From a bacterium (GTDB taxonomy: Bacteria > Pseudomonadota > Alphaproteobacteria > Rs-D84 > CACZYB01), in the NCBI GenBank assembly GCA_014803545.1, contig JAAVBN010000033.1:1-56504 (forward strand): DNA of 56,504 nucleotides, read 5' to 3'. Shown here in pieces: positions 32,008 through 42,466 of the stretch. Below the pieces are notes generated by a model that saw only the letters and a list, made by a program, of their open reading frames with translations, was not told where the DNA came from and ran no database searches. The first letter of the stretch is position 1. Each line of letters begins with the position of its first letter. The position numbers were made by a program, and so were the translations under genes.

Positions 32008-34092
32008 TTACTGTTCGTATTGTTCATCTATTAAACCACTCATATCTTCATCAATTCTTAGCATAACATCTTGATCAAGGAATATCATAATTCGGGTTCC
32101 TGCGGCAACAGTAAATGGTATTGATTGTTGTGCAGATTGTTCCATCAACTTTTGCATTGTGGTTTTCCAATTTTGTTCAATTTCCAATTTCATTTTATCT
32201 TTTGATGACATATTTGCAATTGTTTGGGTATCAGTTGGCGACCAACCATAGCTTGTTTCATCTGAGGCAAAATCAACATCGGTTTCACCATCTTCGTTTA
32301 AAAATGTATCTAAGGCTTGATATGTGCCATCACTTCGTTTTGCACGAGTTACGAATTGAGATGATGTTGGGAATAATGCTTCCATTGCAACAGGAAGAAC
32401 AGAATAAAGAAGAGGTTTCATAAATAAATCTCGCATATATTCTGTGTCATTTTTTCCTGGGACACCTTCACGACCTTGGGCATCGGCTGTATAGTTTGTA
32501 ATTTGAGTTAAATCAAATTCCGCACCGTCTGGACGTATAAGCCTTTGCCAGTCTATACTTATTTTTGCAATTTCTTGAAGACCACCACTAGCAGGAGCTT
32601 GAGCCTGTCCTATTAATTGTGAACCAGAAGGGATTATTATAGTTCGTCCATCACCACCATAAACGTTTCGTTCAACTGTTGCAACAGCGGTTGTTGAATC
32701 TTCTCTGTATACAGTGCCATCAATTTCAGATTTATCTATGTTTCCAAAATATATTGGTCGGTTAAGAACGGCTGGAATTGGTTTTGCCTGACGAAGGACA
32801 TATCGTTCGTCCTTTGGCATAGATGAAATTTGATCTGAGGTTTTTATTGAGAATGGGACAAGTGCATTTTTTTGTTTTCCAATAATGTTTAGTGGATCGT
32901 CGGCCTTGTAAAGATCATACTCCTCTGTGCTTTCTCTTTTTTGTTCAGCCTTTATTAATGTGCGGTTATTCCAAACTTGTTCAAAATCTGGATTAAAATT
33001 TTCTGCGTTAATTGTTTCCATTACCTCCTCTAATAAAGGTAGATCTGTTTCTATTCTTTTTTCCTCTGCCTTTTTTTTATCAAACACAGCACCCTTTCCG
33101 ATAAGTTTTCCTGTTCCTGTTTCAAGGACCATACCGTCTTCTTGTAAAGAACCTATGACCTTTGTGCAATTTGGAGAAAATACATCATTATTTTTTTGAA
33201 CCCAACCTATGAACGTTCCTGAAAAATCATAGGCTTTACTTGCGTATTTTTTGCAATCATCAGGATAAACGGTTCTTTGTGTTTGTGATTGGGATATTGC
33301 GGGTGCTACGGCATTTGTGAATCTTCTTACATCACTTTGTGTGGCTGGTTCAAAGTCATCATCTTCGTCTTCATACTCATCATCGTATTCTTCTTCATCA
33401 TAAAAATCGTCTTCTTCCTCTTCATTGGAAATTTGAGTCGCTGGTGCAGGCTTTTCCATTGATGAAAGGGCGACATTTATTTTATAGGTTCTGTTTTTGC
33501 CCTTTTCACTTTGTGGGTCGTCAGGTGAGTTTTGCGAATCTGGATCATTATATGTTAATAATAAAAAGATATTTTTGTTTTCAACCTTTGTTGGATTCCA
33601 GACAAGGTTTATTATACAGCCTGCTTCTGGTGTAATAGATTCACGTTGTGTGCAATCCTCATCAAAAGAAAGTCCGTCTACTTGTGTAGAAAAGGATATA
33701 TCACTTATTTTTATAGGATTATTTGCAACAGAAATCATAATAGAGTTGAAAGTTTCGTTGCCGACTATGATATTTTCAAATTTTACTGTTTGAGGGTCGG
33801 AACTTACAATAGGAGATATGTAAGTGAAAGTTTCGGTTAGGGTTGTTGTAGTTGTTTCCTTTGAGGTAGCTTGGTTAATTGCCCCCATATCGTTTTGATT
33901 TTTGTTTGCAGTAAAAATCGCCCCCACAACAAAAATGCCGAGCATAATAAAGGCAATGAAAAGCAAAATGGTATTTGTTTGTTTTGTTGAAATATCCGAT
34001 TTGCTTTGCTTTTCTGGTGGCAACATTTTTGCATTCTCATCTGATGGAGATGTTGCTTGTGCTTCGGTTTTCTTTTTATTAAATATTGCCAT
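32008..34092 (-). CDS. virB10: T4SS core protein VirB10, with long acidic linker
   Basis: 694 residues, longer than the usual 380-450. A cytoplasmic start, one membrane helix (about 41-60), an extra beta domain (about 90-210), a very acidic linker rich in Glu/Asp/Tyr (about 222-250), then the TrbI/VirB10 barrel domain (about 435-690; V-Y-G-G-D-G-R-T-I-I-I-P-x-G-S-x-L-I-G-Q). It spans both membranes and gates the channel. The extra N-terminal domain is unusual. Second to last in the minus-strand vir operon. Confidence 0.9.
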   Translation of the reverse strand: MAIFNKKKTEAQATSPSDENAKMLPPEKQSKSDISTKQTNTILLFIAFIMLGIFVVGAIFTANKNQNDMGAINQATSKETTTTTLTETFTYISPIVSSDPQTVKFENIIVGNETFNSIMISVANNPIKISDISFSTQVDGLSFDEDCTQRESITPEAGCIINLVWNPTKVENKNIFLLLTYNDPDSQNSPDDPQSEKGKNRTYKINVALSSMEKPAPATQISNEEEEDDFYDEEEYDDEYEDEDDDFEPATQSDVRRFTNAVAPAISQSQTQRTVYPDDCKKYASKAYDFSGTFIGWVQKNNDVFSPNCTKVIGSLQEDGMVLETGTGKLIGKGAVFDKKKAEEKRIETDLPLLEEVMETINAENFNPDFEQVWNNRTLIKAEQKRESTEEYDLYKADDPLNIIGKQKNALVPFSIKTSDQISSMPKDERYVLRQAKPIPAVLNRPIYFGNIDKSEIDGTVYREDSTTAVATVERNVYGGDGRTIIIPSGSQLIGQAQAPASGGLQEIAKISIDWQRLIRPDGAEFDLTQITNYTADAQGREGVPGKNDTEYMRDLFMKPLLYSVLPVAMEALFPTSSQFVTRAKRSDGTYQALDTFLNEDGETDVDFASDETSYGWSPTDTQTIANMSSKDKMKLEIEQNWKTTMQKLMEQSAQQSIPFTVAAGTRIMIFLDQDVMLRIDEDMSGLIDEQYEQ

Positions 34093-34107
34093 AGGTTAAT
34101 CCCTTTA

Positions 34108-35625
34108 TCATTGTGTCCTTACAACATTGCATGGAACATTTTGAAGAGAAAGTTTTTGGCATATTTCGTCGGCAACTTCTATTTGTGAGAATGGACCGAT
34201 TCTTAGGCGATAGAATTCACCACCGTAGTATCTTTGTTGTCCGATTTCATCAACACCGCTTGTTTCAACGGAATAGAATGGTGTGTATTCATCAAGCCAT
34301 GGTAGTTTTTCCGTTAGTTCTAACCATTTATTTTCAAGGTCGGATACTGACTTGCTTCTGAATATTTCCACACTTACGTTTTGTGAGTTTTGTTTCACAA
34401 GTGGAACGTAATGGTTTGGAAGAACTGAGGCATTTGTTTTTGCCTTTGGTAAAAGTTGATTATATATTACTTCATTTTGTTCCCCAGTTAGGTATGATGC
34501 ACCACTGCCCATACCCATTGGGTATCCACCCATTTGCATACCTGCGTTATAAGGAAGGGTTTGTGGATACATATAACTTCCGTATGACATATTGTCGTAA
34601 TAATATGATTCTCCACCACCGACAAACTGTCCTTGCATTCCCATATTTCCAGCATTCCCACCAATGTTTCCTGCAACAGCGATTAAGTCCTGTGGAGGTG
34701 GTGGATTAGATAGGAGGTATGGCTTTGAACGGAGTTTTATACATACAATTCTTTGTCCGTTTCTTAATACTAAATCGCCGATTGCTTCTACTACAAGAAG
34801 ACGGCTTTGTGGACCTTCTGTTCGTGAACCAACTGGTGTTTCACCACCTTCTACAAGAAGGGAAACAACAGGGCGTTGATTCATATTTAATGCCTTTTCT
34901 CCGAAATCAATATAGGTAAAGATTTGATCGCGCCAAACTCTTTCTGGAGCGATTACATAATCGTCAGGATTTGGAACGAATACGTCCAAGTCAAAGCGGA
35001 ATTCTGTTGGATCAACATTGATACTTTTTATCCAGCCGAAATCTTCGCCTTCCCAATCGCTATCACCTATTTCATTAAAGCTTTGTCCGCCCATCATTGA
35101 TTTTGATGATACAAAGCCGTTTGACGAACCGCCTGATGCTGAATTGCTACCTTTTCTGTATTTATAAGGAACAGAAACATCAATTACAGAAGAGGTAATT
35201 TTTTCAGTATTAAGAGGTTCTGATTTTAAATAGAATACGTATTTATTTCCACTGTTTCCGAAAATAAATAAGTTAGTATCAGCCATTGCACGACCGTCAA
35301 CTGGTGAAATCATAAATGTGTTTTTTTCAACTGGACGTCCGTCAAAGAAATCCTTATCACCTACATAGGCATCCTTTATAGTTTCCCATTCAGGGAAATT
35401 TATGATTGTGAGCATACCGTCGCGAAGTTTTATTGGCATAACTGAACCTGGTTCCCATTGGATTTTTTGAAAACCTGGTTTAGTTTGATTTTCACCCATA
35501 TTTTGCATTGGATTATCCCATGCGTTTTGGGTTCCGAATCCAATACCTGGTATAATTTCTTGTGAATATACTGGTGTTGTTAAAATTGCCATTATCAAAG
35601 GTAAAATTTTAAAAATATTTTTCAT
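34108..35625 (-). CDS. virB9: T4SS core protein VirB9 with C-terminal SPOR-like domain
   Basis: 505 residues, versus about 270-300 for VirB9. A signal peptide (about 1-21); a VirB9/CagX N-terminal domain (about 45-160); a C-terminal VirB9 domain (about 190-300; P-x-x-V-W-R-D-Q-I-F-T-Y-I-D-F-G); a Gly/Met/Tyr-rich linker (about 315-370); then a SPOR-like repeat (about 415-505; Y-R-L-R-I-G-P-F near the end, V-x-x-x-x-C-x). SPOR domains bind denuded peptidoglycan. Forms the outer-membrane ring with VirB7 and VirB10. Confidence 0.85.
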   Translation of the reverse strand: MKNIFKILPLIMAILTTPVYSQEIIPGIGFGTQNAWDNPMQNMGENQTKPGFQKIQWEPGSVMPIKLRDGMLTIINFPEWETIKDAYVGDKDFFDGRPVEKNTFMISPVDGRAMADTNLFIFGNSGNKYVFYLKSEPLNTEKITSSVIDVSVPYKYRKGSNSASGGSSNGFVSSKSMMGGQSFNEIGDSDWEGEDFGWIKSINVDPTEFRFDLDVFVPNPDDYVIAPERVWRDQIFTYIDFGEKALNMNQRPVVSLLVEGGETPVGSRTEGPQSRLLVVEAIGDLVLRNGQRIVCIKLRSKPYLLSNPPPPQDLIAVAGNIGGNAGNMGMQGQFVGGGESYYYDNMSYGSYMYPQTLPYNAGMQMGGYPMGMGSGASYLTGEQNEVIYNQLLPKAKTNASVLPNHYVPLVKQNSQNVSVEIFRSKSVSDLENKWLELTEKLPWLDEYTPFYSVETSGVDEIGQQRYYGGEFYRLRIGPFSQIEVADEICQKLSLQNVPCNVVRTQ

Positions 35626-35704
35626 TTTTATTTCTTTCCTGTTCCTCTTTTTATAATTTAGCCTTTTTTTTATTGATAATACAAGTCTTTTTTTTATTTT
35701 TTTA

Positions 35705-36364
35705 TTATTTTATGTATTTATACTCTTCAATTACAAAGCCAAGAGGGTTTTTCCACATAGCTTTTGTGTTCTTTTTATATGGTGTTTGGAGGAATTTTGC
35801 CTTTATTTGGATTTTTTTAATTTCTGTTTTTTTGTTTAGTCCAAATTGGTCCGTTATGTTTAATGTGGCAAATATTTCCCATAAATTAAGTTCAGTATGG
35901 TATTGAACATCGTCTGGATTAATAGATACAGTTATAATTTGTTTTTCTGGGTTTAAAAGTCCGTGTTTGAAATAAGGACTGTTATAAAAGTCCCTGTATA
36001 CACTTTCAGAGCTTAGGAAAAATAAATTGCTGTCGGGTCCCCAAATTTGCCTCATCTTTATAGGGTTCGTATATAAGCTTTCCCGTTCAATTACGTATTG
36101 GGTTATATAAGTTTTTGCAATTTGGTTTCCGATTGAATTTTGATATATGCTTAAATCAGAAGATCTTTGTATATATAAGCTTTCTATATTATCGTCTTGG
36201 GCTTCTACAAAAAAAGCTTCCCATTTTGTTTGTGGCGCGATTTTATCAAATGAAAATAATAGAATAAGATTTAGTATTAAACTTAATACCATAAAAATTA
36301 TGAAAACTCTTAATAACCATAAGTATCTTTGTTCATCTATTTTTTTCAATTTCTCTCTCCTCAA
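35705..36364 (-). CDS. virB8: T4SS inner-membrane protein VirB8
   Basis: 219 residues. A short basic start, one membrane helix (about 16-36), a periplasmic VirB8 domain, and the diagnostic end N-P-L-G-F-V-I-E-E-Y. First gene of the virB8-virB9-virB10 minus-strand operon. The clearest of the three VirB8-like proteins here. Confidence 0.85.
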   Translation of the reverse strand: MRREKLKKIDEQRYLWLLRVFIIFMVLSLILNLILLFSFDKIAPQTKWEAFFVEAQDDNIESLYIQRSSDLSIYQNSIGNQIAKTYITQYVIERESLYTNPIKMRQIWGPDSNLFFLSSESVYRDFYNSPYFKHGLLNPEKQIITVSINPDDVQYHTELNLWEIFATLNITDQFGLNKKTEIKKIQIKAKFLQTPYKKNTKAMWKNPLGFVIEEYKYIK

Positions 36365-36447
36365 TTCATTTATACTATACTGGTAGGAAAAATAAATTTC
36401 AAGTAAATATAATCTTTTTTTTCTTATTTATTAGGATTGTTTTTTGG

Positions 36448-36476
36448 TTGATAAGATTTGAAAATAATGGTATATT
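36448..36476 (+). promoter_or_regulatory. Promoter of the N-ATPase operon
   Basis: TTGATA (36448-36453), 17 bases, TATATT (36471-36476), 29 bases before atpD. Confidence 0.65.
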
Positions 36477-36493
36477 ATAATTTATAATTTTAA

Positions 36494-37975
<1,482 letters not shown>

Positions 37976-37976
37976 A

Positions 37977-38363
37977 ATGAACCTTAAAATTATTACACCG
38001 CTGGAAGTTTTTGATGTAAGTGATGTTGATAAAATCTATGCTGAGGGATTGGAAGGATATTTTACGGTGCTTCCAAAACATGCGGATTATGTGTCATCGC
38101 TTACGACTTCGGTATTTAGGTTTCTTAAATCTGGAAAAGAAAGTGTATTTGCGGTTGATGGTGGTGTGTTTGTTAAGGTTGGTAGTAATGTAAGTTTGGC
38201 GGTTAGGCATATTATCAAAGGTAATGACTTATTGGATTTAAAAAAAAGAATGGAAGAGGAGTTCAAAGAAATTGATGATAATGAAAGAAAAACTAAAACT
38301 GTTCTTGCATCATTGGAGGGTAATATTGCAAAACTTTTATTAGAATTAGGTAGTGAGGTTTAA
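37977..38363 (+). CDS. atpC: N-ATPase epsilon subunit
   Basis: 128 residues. N-terminal beta sandwich (L-K-I-I-T-P-L-E, G-x-x-G-x-x-x-V-L-P-x-H-A-D) and a C-terminal helical part. It couples the catalytic head to the rotor. One base after atpD. Confidence 0.9.
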   Translation: MNLKIITPLEVFDVSDVDKIYAEGLEGYFTVLPKHADYVSSLTTSVFRFLKSGKESVFAVDGGVFVKVGSNVSLAVRHIIKGNDLLDLKKRMEEEFKEIDDNERKTKTVLASLEGNIAKLLLELGSEV

Positions 38364-38364
38364 A

Positions 38365-38700
38365 ATGGTAAGAGAGGGGAATATTGAAAATAAGAAAAGT
38401 TCTAAAATAGATAGAAATATGCAGATTGATGTTTCTAAAAAAATTGATAGAAAGTTGAATGCGAAAACAAGAAAGCAATTTCTATTAAGGGCATTTTCTT
38501 TGTTTGGTTTGATTGGGTGGAGTGTTGCAATTCCAACAATTATTTGTGCGTATATAGGAATGTATGTTGATAGACATTATCCATCAAAATATATCTCTTA
38601 TACCTTATATTTTATTTTGTTTGGTTTGGTTGCAGGTTGTTATAATGCTTTTAGATGGATGAAAAGAGAAAAAGACAGGCTTGATAAGGAGTATAGTTAA
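38365..38700 (+). CDS. atpQ: N-ATPase AtpQ (AtpI-like assembly protein)
   Basis: 111 residues from the ATG after GAGGTTTAAA. A basic start of about 40 residues, then two membrane helices (about 48-66 and 76-94) with the G-x-Y-x-D-R pattern of AtpI/AtpZ-type proteins. Position between atpC and atpR identifies it as AtpQ. Probable role in assembly or cation handling. Confidence 0.8.
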   Translation: MVREGNIENKKSSKIDRNMQIDVSKKIDRKLNAKTRKQFLLRAFSLFGLIGWSVAIPTIICAYIGMYVDRHYPSKYISYTLYFILFGLVAGCYNAFRWMKREKDRLDKEYS

Positions 38701-39020
38701 TGAATAATATTCTTAGTTATTTGATAATTATTTTTGCAACTGCGATTTTCAGTATTATTTATTTTGTAATGCTTAAATTTGGAATGAATAAAGTTTTATC
38801 AAAGGAAGATGAAAAGTTCGGAAATATGGGTTATCTTTATGGCTCCTTTGTTATAAGATTTGTTCTTGCTGGAATATTTTTCTTTTTGCTTTTGAAATAT
38901 TATAAGGCTTTGGATGAGTTGGCTCTTATCGTTTTGACTTTTTTAGTTGTTCGTTATTTTGTTATTAAGAGAGAGAAAAAGAAAATTAATAATCAAGGGG
39001 AATTTAAAAATGAAAATTAG
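38700..39020 (+). CDS. atpR: N-ATPase AtpR
   Basis: 106 residues, three membrane helices with an Arg inside the second (S-F-V-I-R-F-V-L-A-G), the AtpR hallmark. Specific to N-ATPases; thought to help build the c ring. It starts on the last base of atpQ and overlaps atpB by 11 bases. Confidence 0.8.
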   Translation: MNNILSYLIIIFATAIFSIIYFVMLKFGMNKVLSKEDEKFGNMGYLYGSFVIRFVLAGIFFFLLLKYYKALDELALIVLTFLVVRYFVIKREKKKINNQGEFKNEN

Positions 39021-39777
39021 TCCTGATGAAATAGTATTTTTTAAAATCCCGTTTGTGTTATTTGGGCGGGAGATTACTATTGATATAAATATGACCCTTG
39101 TTGGGACATGGGGGATTATATTACTTCTTTTTATTTTCTTTAAGTGTTTAACAAAGAAGTTTAATTACTCGTTTGAGCTTTCACCACTTCAAAATGGAAT
39201 AGAAGTTATTGTTAAGTTTGTAAGAGATCAAATAGAAAGTATGATGGGAAGAAAGGCGGATGCTTTTATCCCTCTTATTGGAAGTTTATTTATTTTCATT
39301 TTGGTTTCAAATTGGACGGCACTTCTTCCTATACCATTTTTTGTTGATGGTGATGTAGAATGGTATATGCCACCGACATCGTCAATTTCTACGACTGCGG
39401 CGTTATCATTAATTGTTATGTGTTCGGTTATGACTTATGGTATGGAGAAAGTGGGATTTTTTAGATATTTTAAAAGGTTTTTTGAACCAGTGATTTTCCT
39501 TTTCCCACTTAATATTTTAAGTGAGATTTCAAATGCCGTTTCTCTTGCGATAAGGCTTTATGGTAATATAATGAGTGGTGGGTTGCTTGTGACAATAATA
39601 TTTGCACTTGCACCTATTGTTCTTCCTGGGCTTGTTAATATTTATGGGCTTTTGGCAGGAACAATACAGCCATATATTTTTTCTGTGCTTGCAATGGTAT
39701 ATATAAGTGCAGGTATGGGTGATCCGAGTGAGTCTGAGGAAGAGGAGTTAATGAGTTTACAGGCGGCTAGGATTTAG
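39010..39777 (+). CDS. atpB: N-ATPase a subunit
   Basis: 255 residues from the ATG at 39010 (a longer frame from 38947 would lie in atpR). The key Arg is in A-I-R-L-Y-G-N. Forms the ion half-channels at the rotor. The stop codon lies in the stem of a hairpin (39772-39803) before atpE. Confidence 0.9.
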   Translation: MKISPDEIVFFKIPFVLFGREITIDINMTLVGTWGIILLLFIFFKCLTKKFNYSFELSPLQNGIEVIVKFVRDQIESMMGRKADAFIPLIGSLFIFILVSNWTALLPIPFFVDGDVEWYMPPTSSISTTAALSLIVMCSVMTYGMEKVGFFRYFKRFFEPVIFLFPLNILSEISNAVSLAIRLYGNIMSGGLLVTIIFALAPIVLPGLVNIYGLLAGTIQPYIFSVLAMVYISAGMGDPSESEEEELMSLQAARI

Positions 39778-39803
39778 AGTTTGGTTTGGGGATACTCCTA
39801 AAT
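39772..39803 (+). promoter_or_regulatory. Intercistronic hairpin before atpE
   Basis: ATTTAGAGT 39772-39780 pairs with ACTCCTAAAT 39794-39803 (one bulged C). It lies at the atpB/atpE junction, the only sizeable gap of the operon. Confidence 0.55.
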
Positions 39804-39846
39804 CATTTTATAAATAAAAAGTAAATAAAAGAAAGGAAGGTATAAA

Positions 39847-40128
39847 ATGGATATGGGATTAGTTTGGATTGCAGTTGCGTCAGTATTAGGGGCTTCGTTT
39901 GCAGTTGGGTTTGGTGGACTTGGTCCAGCACTTGCCGAAGGTGGTGCGGTAAAGCAGACTTTGGCTTCTATGGCTCAACAACCAGATGAAGCAAGTAGTT
40001 TAAGAAGCACTTTGTTTGTGTCTTTGGCTATGCTTGAATCAACAGCTATCTATGCTTTATTGGTAGGTATGATTTTGATATTTAGTAATCCATTTTGGAA
40101 CTATGGTGTAGCACAACTTGCAAAATAA
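39847..40128 (+). CDS. atpE: N-ATPase c subunit with double carboxylate
   Basis: 93 residues, two membrane helices. Helix 2 holds the ion site L-E64-S65-T66-x-x-Y69, as in Na+-dependent c subunits. Helix 1 has Glu31 where Na+ enzymes such as Ilyobacter carry Gln. Two acids per site is seen in N-ATPases and leaves the ion (Na+ or H+) open; a Burkholderia N-type ring was reported H+-specific. Strong GAAAGGAAGG site, as expected for a highly made subunit. Confidence 0.95.
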   Translation: MDMGLVWIAVASVLGASFAVGFGGLGPALAEGGAVKQTLASMAQQPDEASSLRSTLFVSLAMLESTAIYALLVGMILIFSNPFWNYGVAQLAK

Positions 40129-40146
40129 TAAACATAAGGATTTATT

Positions 40147-40941
40147 ATGAACTTAAATTGGAGTACTGTATTTTTTCAGGTAATAAACTTTTTAGTTATT
40201 GTTTGGATACTTAAAAGGTATCTTTTTACTCCTGTATTATCGGCGATGGAAAGGCGAGAAAAAGCTATTCAATCAAGATTAAAGGAGGCGGAGGAATCTA
40301 GGGTTGCTGCGTTAAAAGAAAAGAAAGCTTTGGGTGTCAAAATAGCTGATTTAGAAAAATCAAAGAATAAAGTTATTTCAGAAGTTTTGGAAAAATCAGA
40401 GAAAGAACAGGAAATTTTGATTAAGTCCTTAAATGATGAATTACAGCATAAAAAGGTTGCATTTGATAAAAGGTTGGTTGATGAAAGGGAGGCCCTTCGT
40501 TCGTCAATTAAGGATATTGCAGGTGATGTGATTGTTAATACTGTGTCATCGGCTTTGACTGATTTAGCAAATGAGAAAATACAGGCTGTGATTTTGGATA
40601 ATTTTATAGAAAAGCTTTCAAAAGGAGAACTTCAAAAATCATCTCTTCTTAAAGATTTTTATAATAAATCAAAGCATATTGTTGTGAATACTTCGTTTAC
40701 TATTGGAAAAGTTGAGGAAGGTAAAATTAAAAAGGCTTTAACTTCCTTGATTGGGAAAACGGTTAGTGATGTGGAGTTTAAAATTGATAAATCTATTTTA
40801 TGTGGGATTGAGGTTGTTTGTGATTCACTTTTGATAAGTTTTGGTATGGATACTTATATAAAGGAGTTAAGAGTAAATCTTGATAATGCGATTGCGAATT
40901 TGACTAAGACGCAAGAAATAACTGATAAAGAGGATAAGTAG
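40147..40941 (+). CDS. atpF: N-ATPase b subunit with delta-like C-terminus
   Basis: 264 residues, versus about 160 for F-type b. A membrane helix (about 5-25), a long charged helix (about 30-130), then a domain (about 140-264) with K-I-D-K-S-I-L-C-G-I-E-V then S-F-x-M-D-x-x-I-x-x-x-L, resembling the C-terminal part of the delta subunit. No atpH exists in the operon, so this part may serve as delta. Confidence 0.85.
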   Translation: MNLNWSTVFFQVINFLVIVWILKRYLFTPVLSAMERREKAIQSRLKEAEESRVAALKEKKALGVKIADLEKSKNKVISEVLEKSEKEQEILIKSLNDELQHKKVAFDKRLVDEREALRSSIKDIAGDVIVNTVSSALTDLANEKIQAVILDNFIEKLSKGELQKSSLLKDFYNKSKHIVVNTSFTIGKVEEGKIKKALTSLIGKTVSDVEFKIDKSILCGIEVVCDSLLISFGMDTYIKELRVNLDNAIANLTKTQEITDKEDK

Positions 40942-40950
40942 GGGACAGAT

Positions 40951-42465
40951 ATGTTAAAAGAAACAGTAAAAGATACTTTGAAAGAGGTAAGTTCAGTTTC
41001 CAAGAAGACAAAAGCCAATATCGTATCAGAAGAAATTGGTGAAGTTATTGAGGTTATTGGCAGTATTGTAAGGGCAAAGGGGCTTTCTTCTGTGAAAATG
41101 GATGAGCTTGTTGAAATAGGAAATTCTTCGGGTATTGTTATTAACCTTAATGAAGATAGTGTTGGTATAGTGCTTCTTGATAATCCACAAAATATAGAGG
41201 CGGGAGAAAAGGTTAAAAGGACTGGGCGAATTGCTGATGTTCCAGTTGGCTCATCTCTTCTTGGTCGTGTGGTTAATCCTCTTGGTAATCCACTTGATGG
41301 TGGGGCAAAAATTATTGCGACTGAGCGGTATAATATAGAACGTGAAGCACATCAGATTATGGAAAGGCAGGAAGTGTCAGTTCCTCTTCAAACTGGACTT
41401 AAAGCCATAGATGCGATTATTCCTATTGGTCGTGGGCAAAGAGAACTTATCCTTGGGGACAGGCAGACGGGAAAAACTGCTATTGCGATAGATGCTATAC
41501 TTGCACAAAAGAATACCGATGTTATTTGTGTTTATTGTGCGATAGGAAGTAGGGCGGACAGTGTCGCAAAGGTTATTGATGTTTTGAAAAAAAATGATTG
41601 TATGAAAAATACTATTGTTGTGGTTGCTGGTGGTGAAGAATCTCCTGGTATGTTATATATAGCCCCGTATGCGGCAACTTCTATGGCGGAGTATTTTATG
41701 GAAAAGGAAGGTCGTGATGTCCTTATTATTTATGATAATTTGACTTTCCATGCACAGGCATATAGGCAGTTGTCTTTGTTTTTGAGACGACCTCCTGGAC
41801 GTGAGGCGTATCCTGGTGATATATTTTATGTTCATTCGCGTTTATTGGAACGTTCAACAAGACTTAAAAAAGAATATGGTGGTGGGTCGCTTACAGCTCT
41901 TCCAATTTGTGAAACGTTGGCGGAAAATGTTTCGGCATATATTCCAACGAATCTTATTTCTATTACCGATGGACAGATATTTTTAACAAATACCTTGTTT
42001 TCAAAAGGGGTTATTCCTGCTATAAATATTGGTATTTCAGTTTCTCGTGTTGGGTCAAAGGCTCAGCTGCCTGCTTATAAAGCGGTGGCGGGAGATATGA
42101 AGATTTCATATTCTCAATTTGAAGAGTTGGAGGCATTTTCAAAGTTTGGAACTCAGCTTGATGAAGAAACAAGAAAGACTTTGCGTCGTGGTGAAAGAAT
42201 AAGGGAGGTTTTAAAGCAACCTCAGTATCACCCACTTCGTGCATCAGAGCAGATAGTTGTTATTTATGCTACTAATATTGGAATATTTGATGATGTGGAG
42301 ATAAGTAGGATTGCTTCTCTTCAAGAGGAACTTTTAAAAAGGGCAAATGCAGAATTAAAAGCTATACTTATTGAAATTGATAATGGTTCACCATTAAAAG
42401 ATGAATTTAAAGATGCAATAAAAAGGTTGGCAGAAGATGTTGCTAAAAAATATATAGAGGAATAG
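40951..42465 (+). CDS. atpA: N-ATPase alpha subunit
   Basis: 504 residues. [10 protein letters not shown] Walker A and the arginine-finger region are present. About 25 residues of extra charged N-terminus precede the first beta barrel. One base before atpG. Confidence 0.95.
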   Translation: MLKETVKDTLKEVSSVSKKTKANIVSEEIGEVIEVIGSIVRAKGLSSVKMDELVEIGNSSGIVINLNEDSVGIVLLDNPQNIEAGEKVKRTGRIADVPVGSSLLGRVVNPLGNPLDGGAKIIATERYNIEREAHQIMERQEVSVPLQTGLKAIDAIIPIGRGQRELILGDRQTGKTAIAIDAILAQKNTDVICVYCAIGSRADSVAKVIDVLKKNDCMKNTIVVVAGGEESPGMLYIAPYAATSMAEYFMEKEGRDVLIIYDNLTFHAQAYRQLSLFLRRPPGREAYPGDIFYVHSRLLERSTRLKKEYGGGSLTALPICETLAENVSAYIPTNLISITDGQIFLTNTLFSKGVIPAINIGISVSRVGSKAQLPAYKAVAGDMKISYSQFEELEAFSKFGTQLDEETRKTLRRGERIREVLKQPQYHPLRASEQIVVIYATNIGIFDDVEISRIASLQEELLKRANAELKAILIEIDNGSPLKDEFKDAIKRLAEDVAKKYIEE

Positions 42466-42466
42466 T

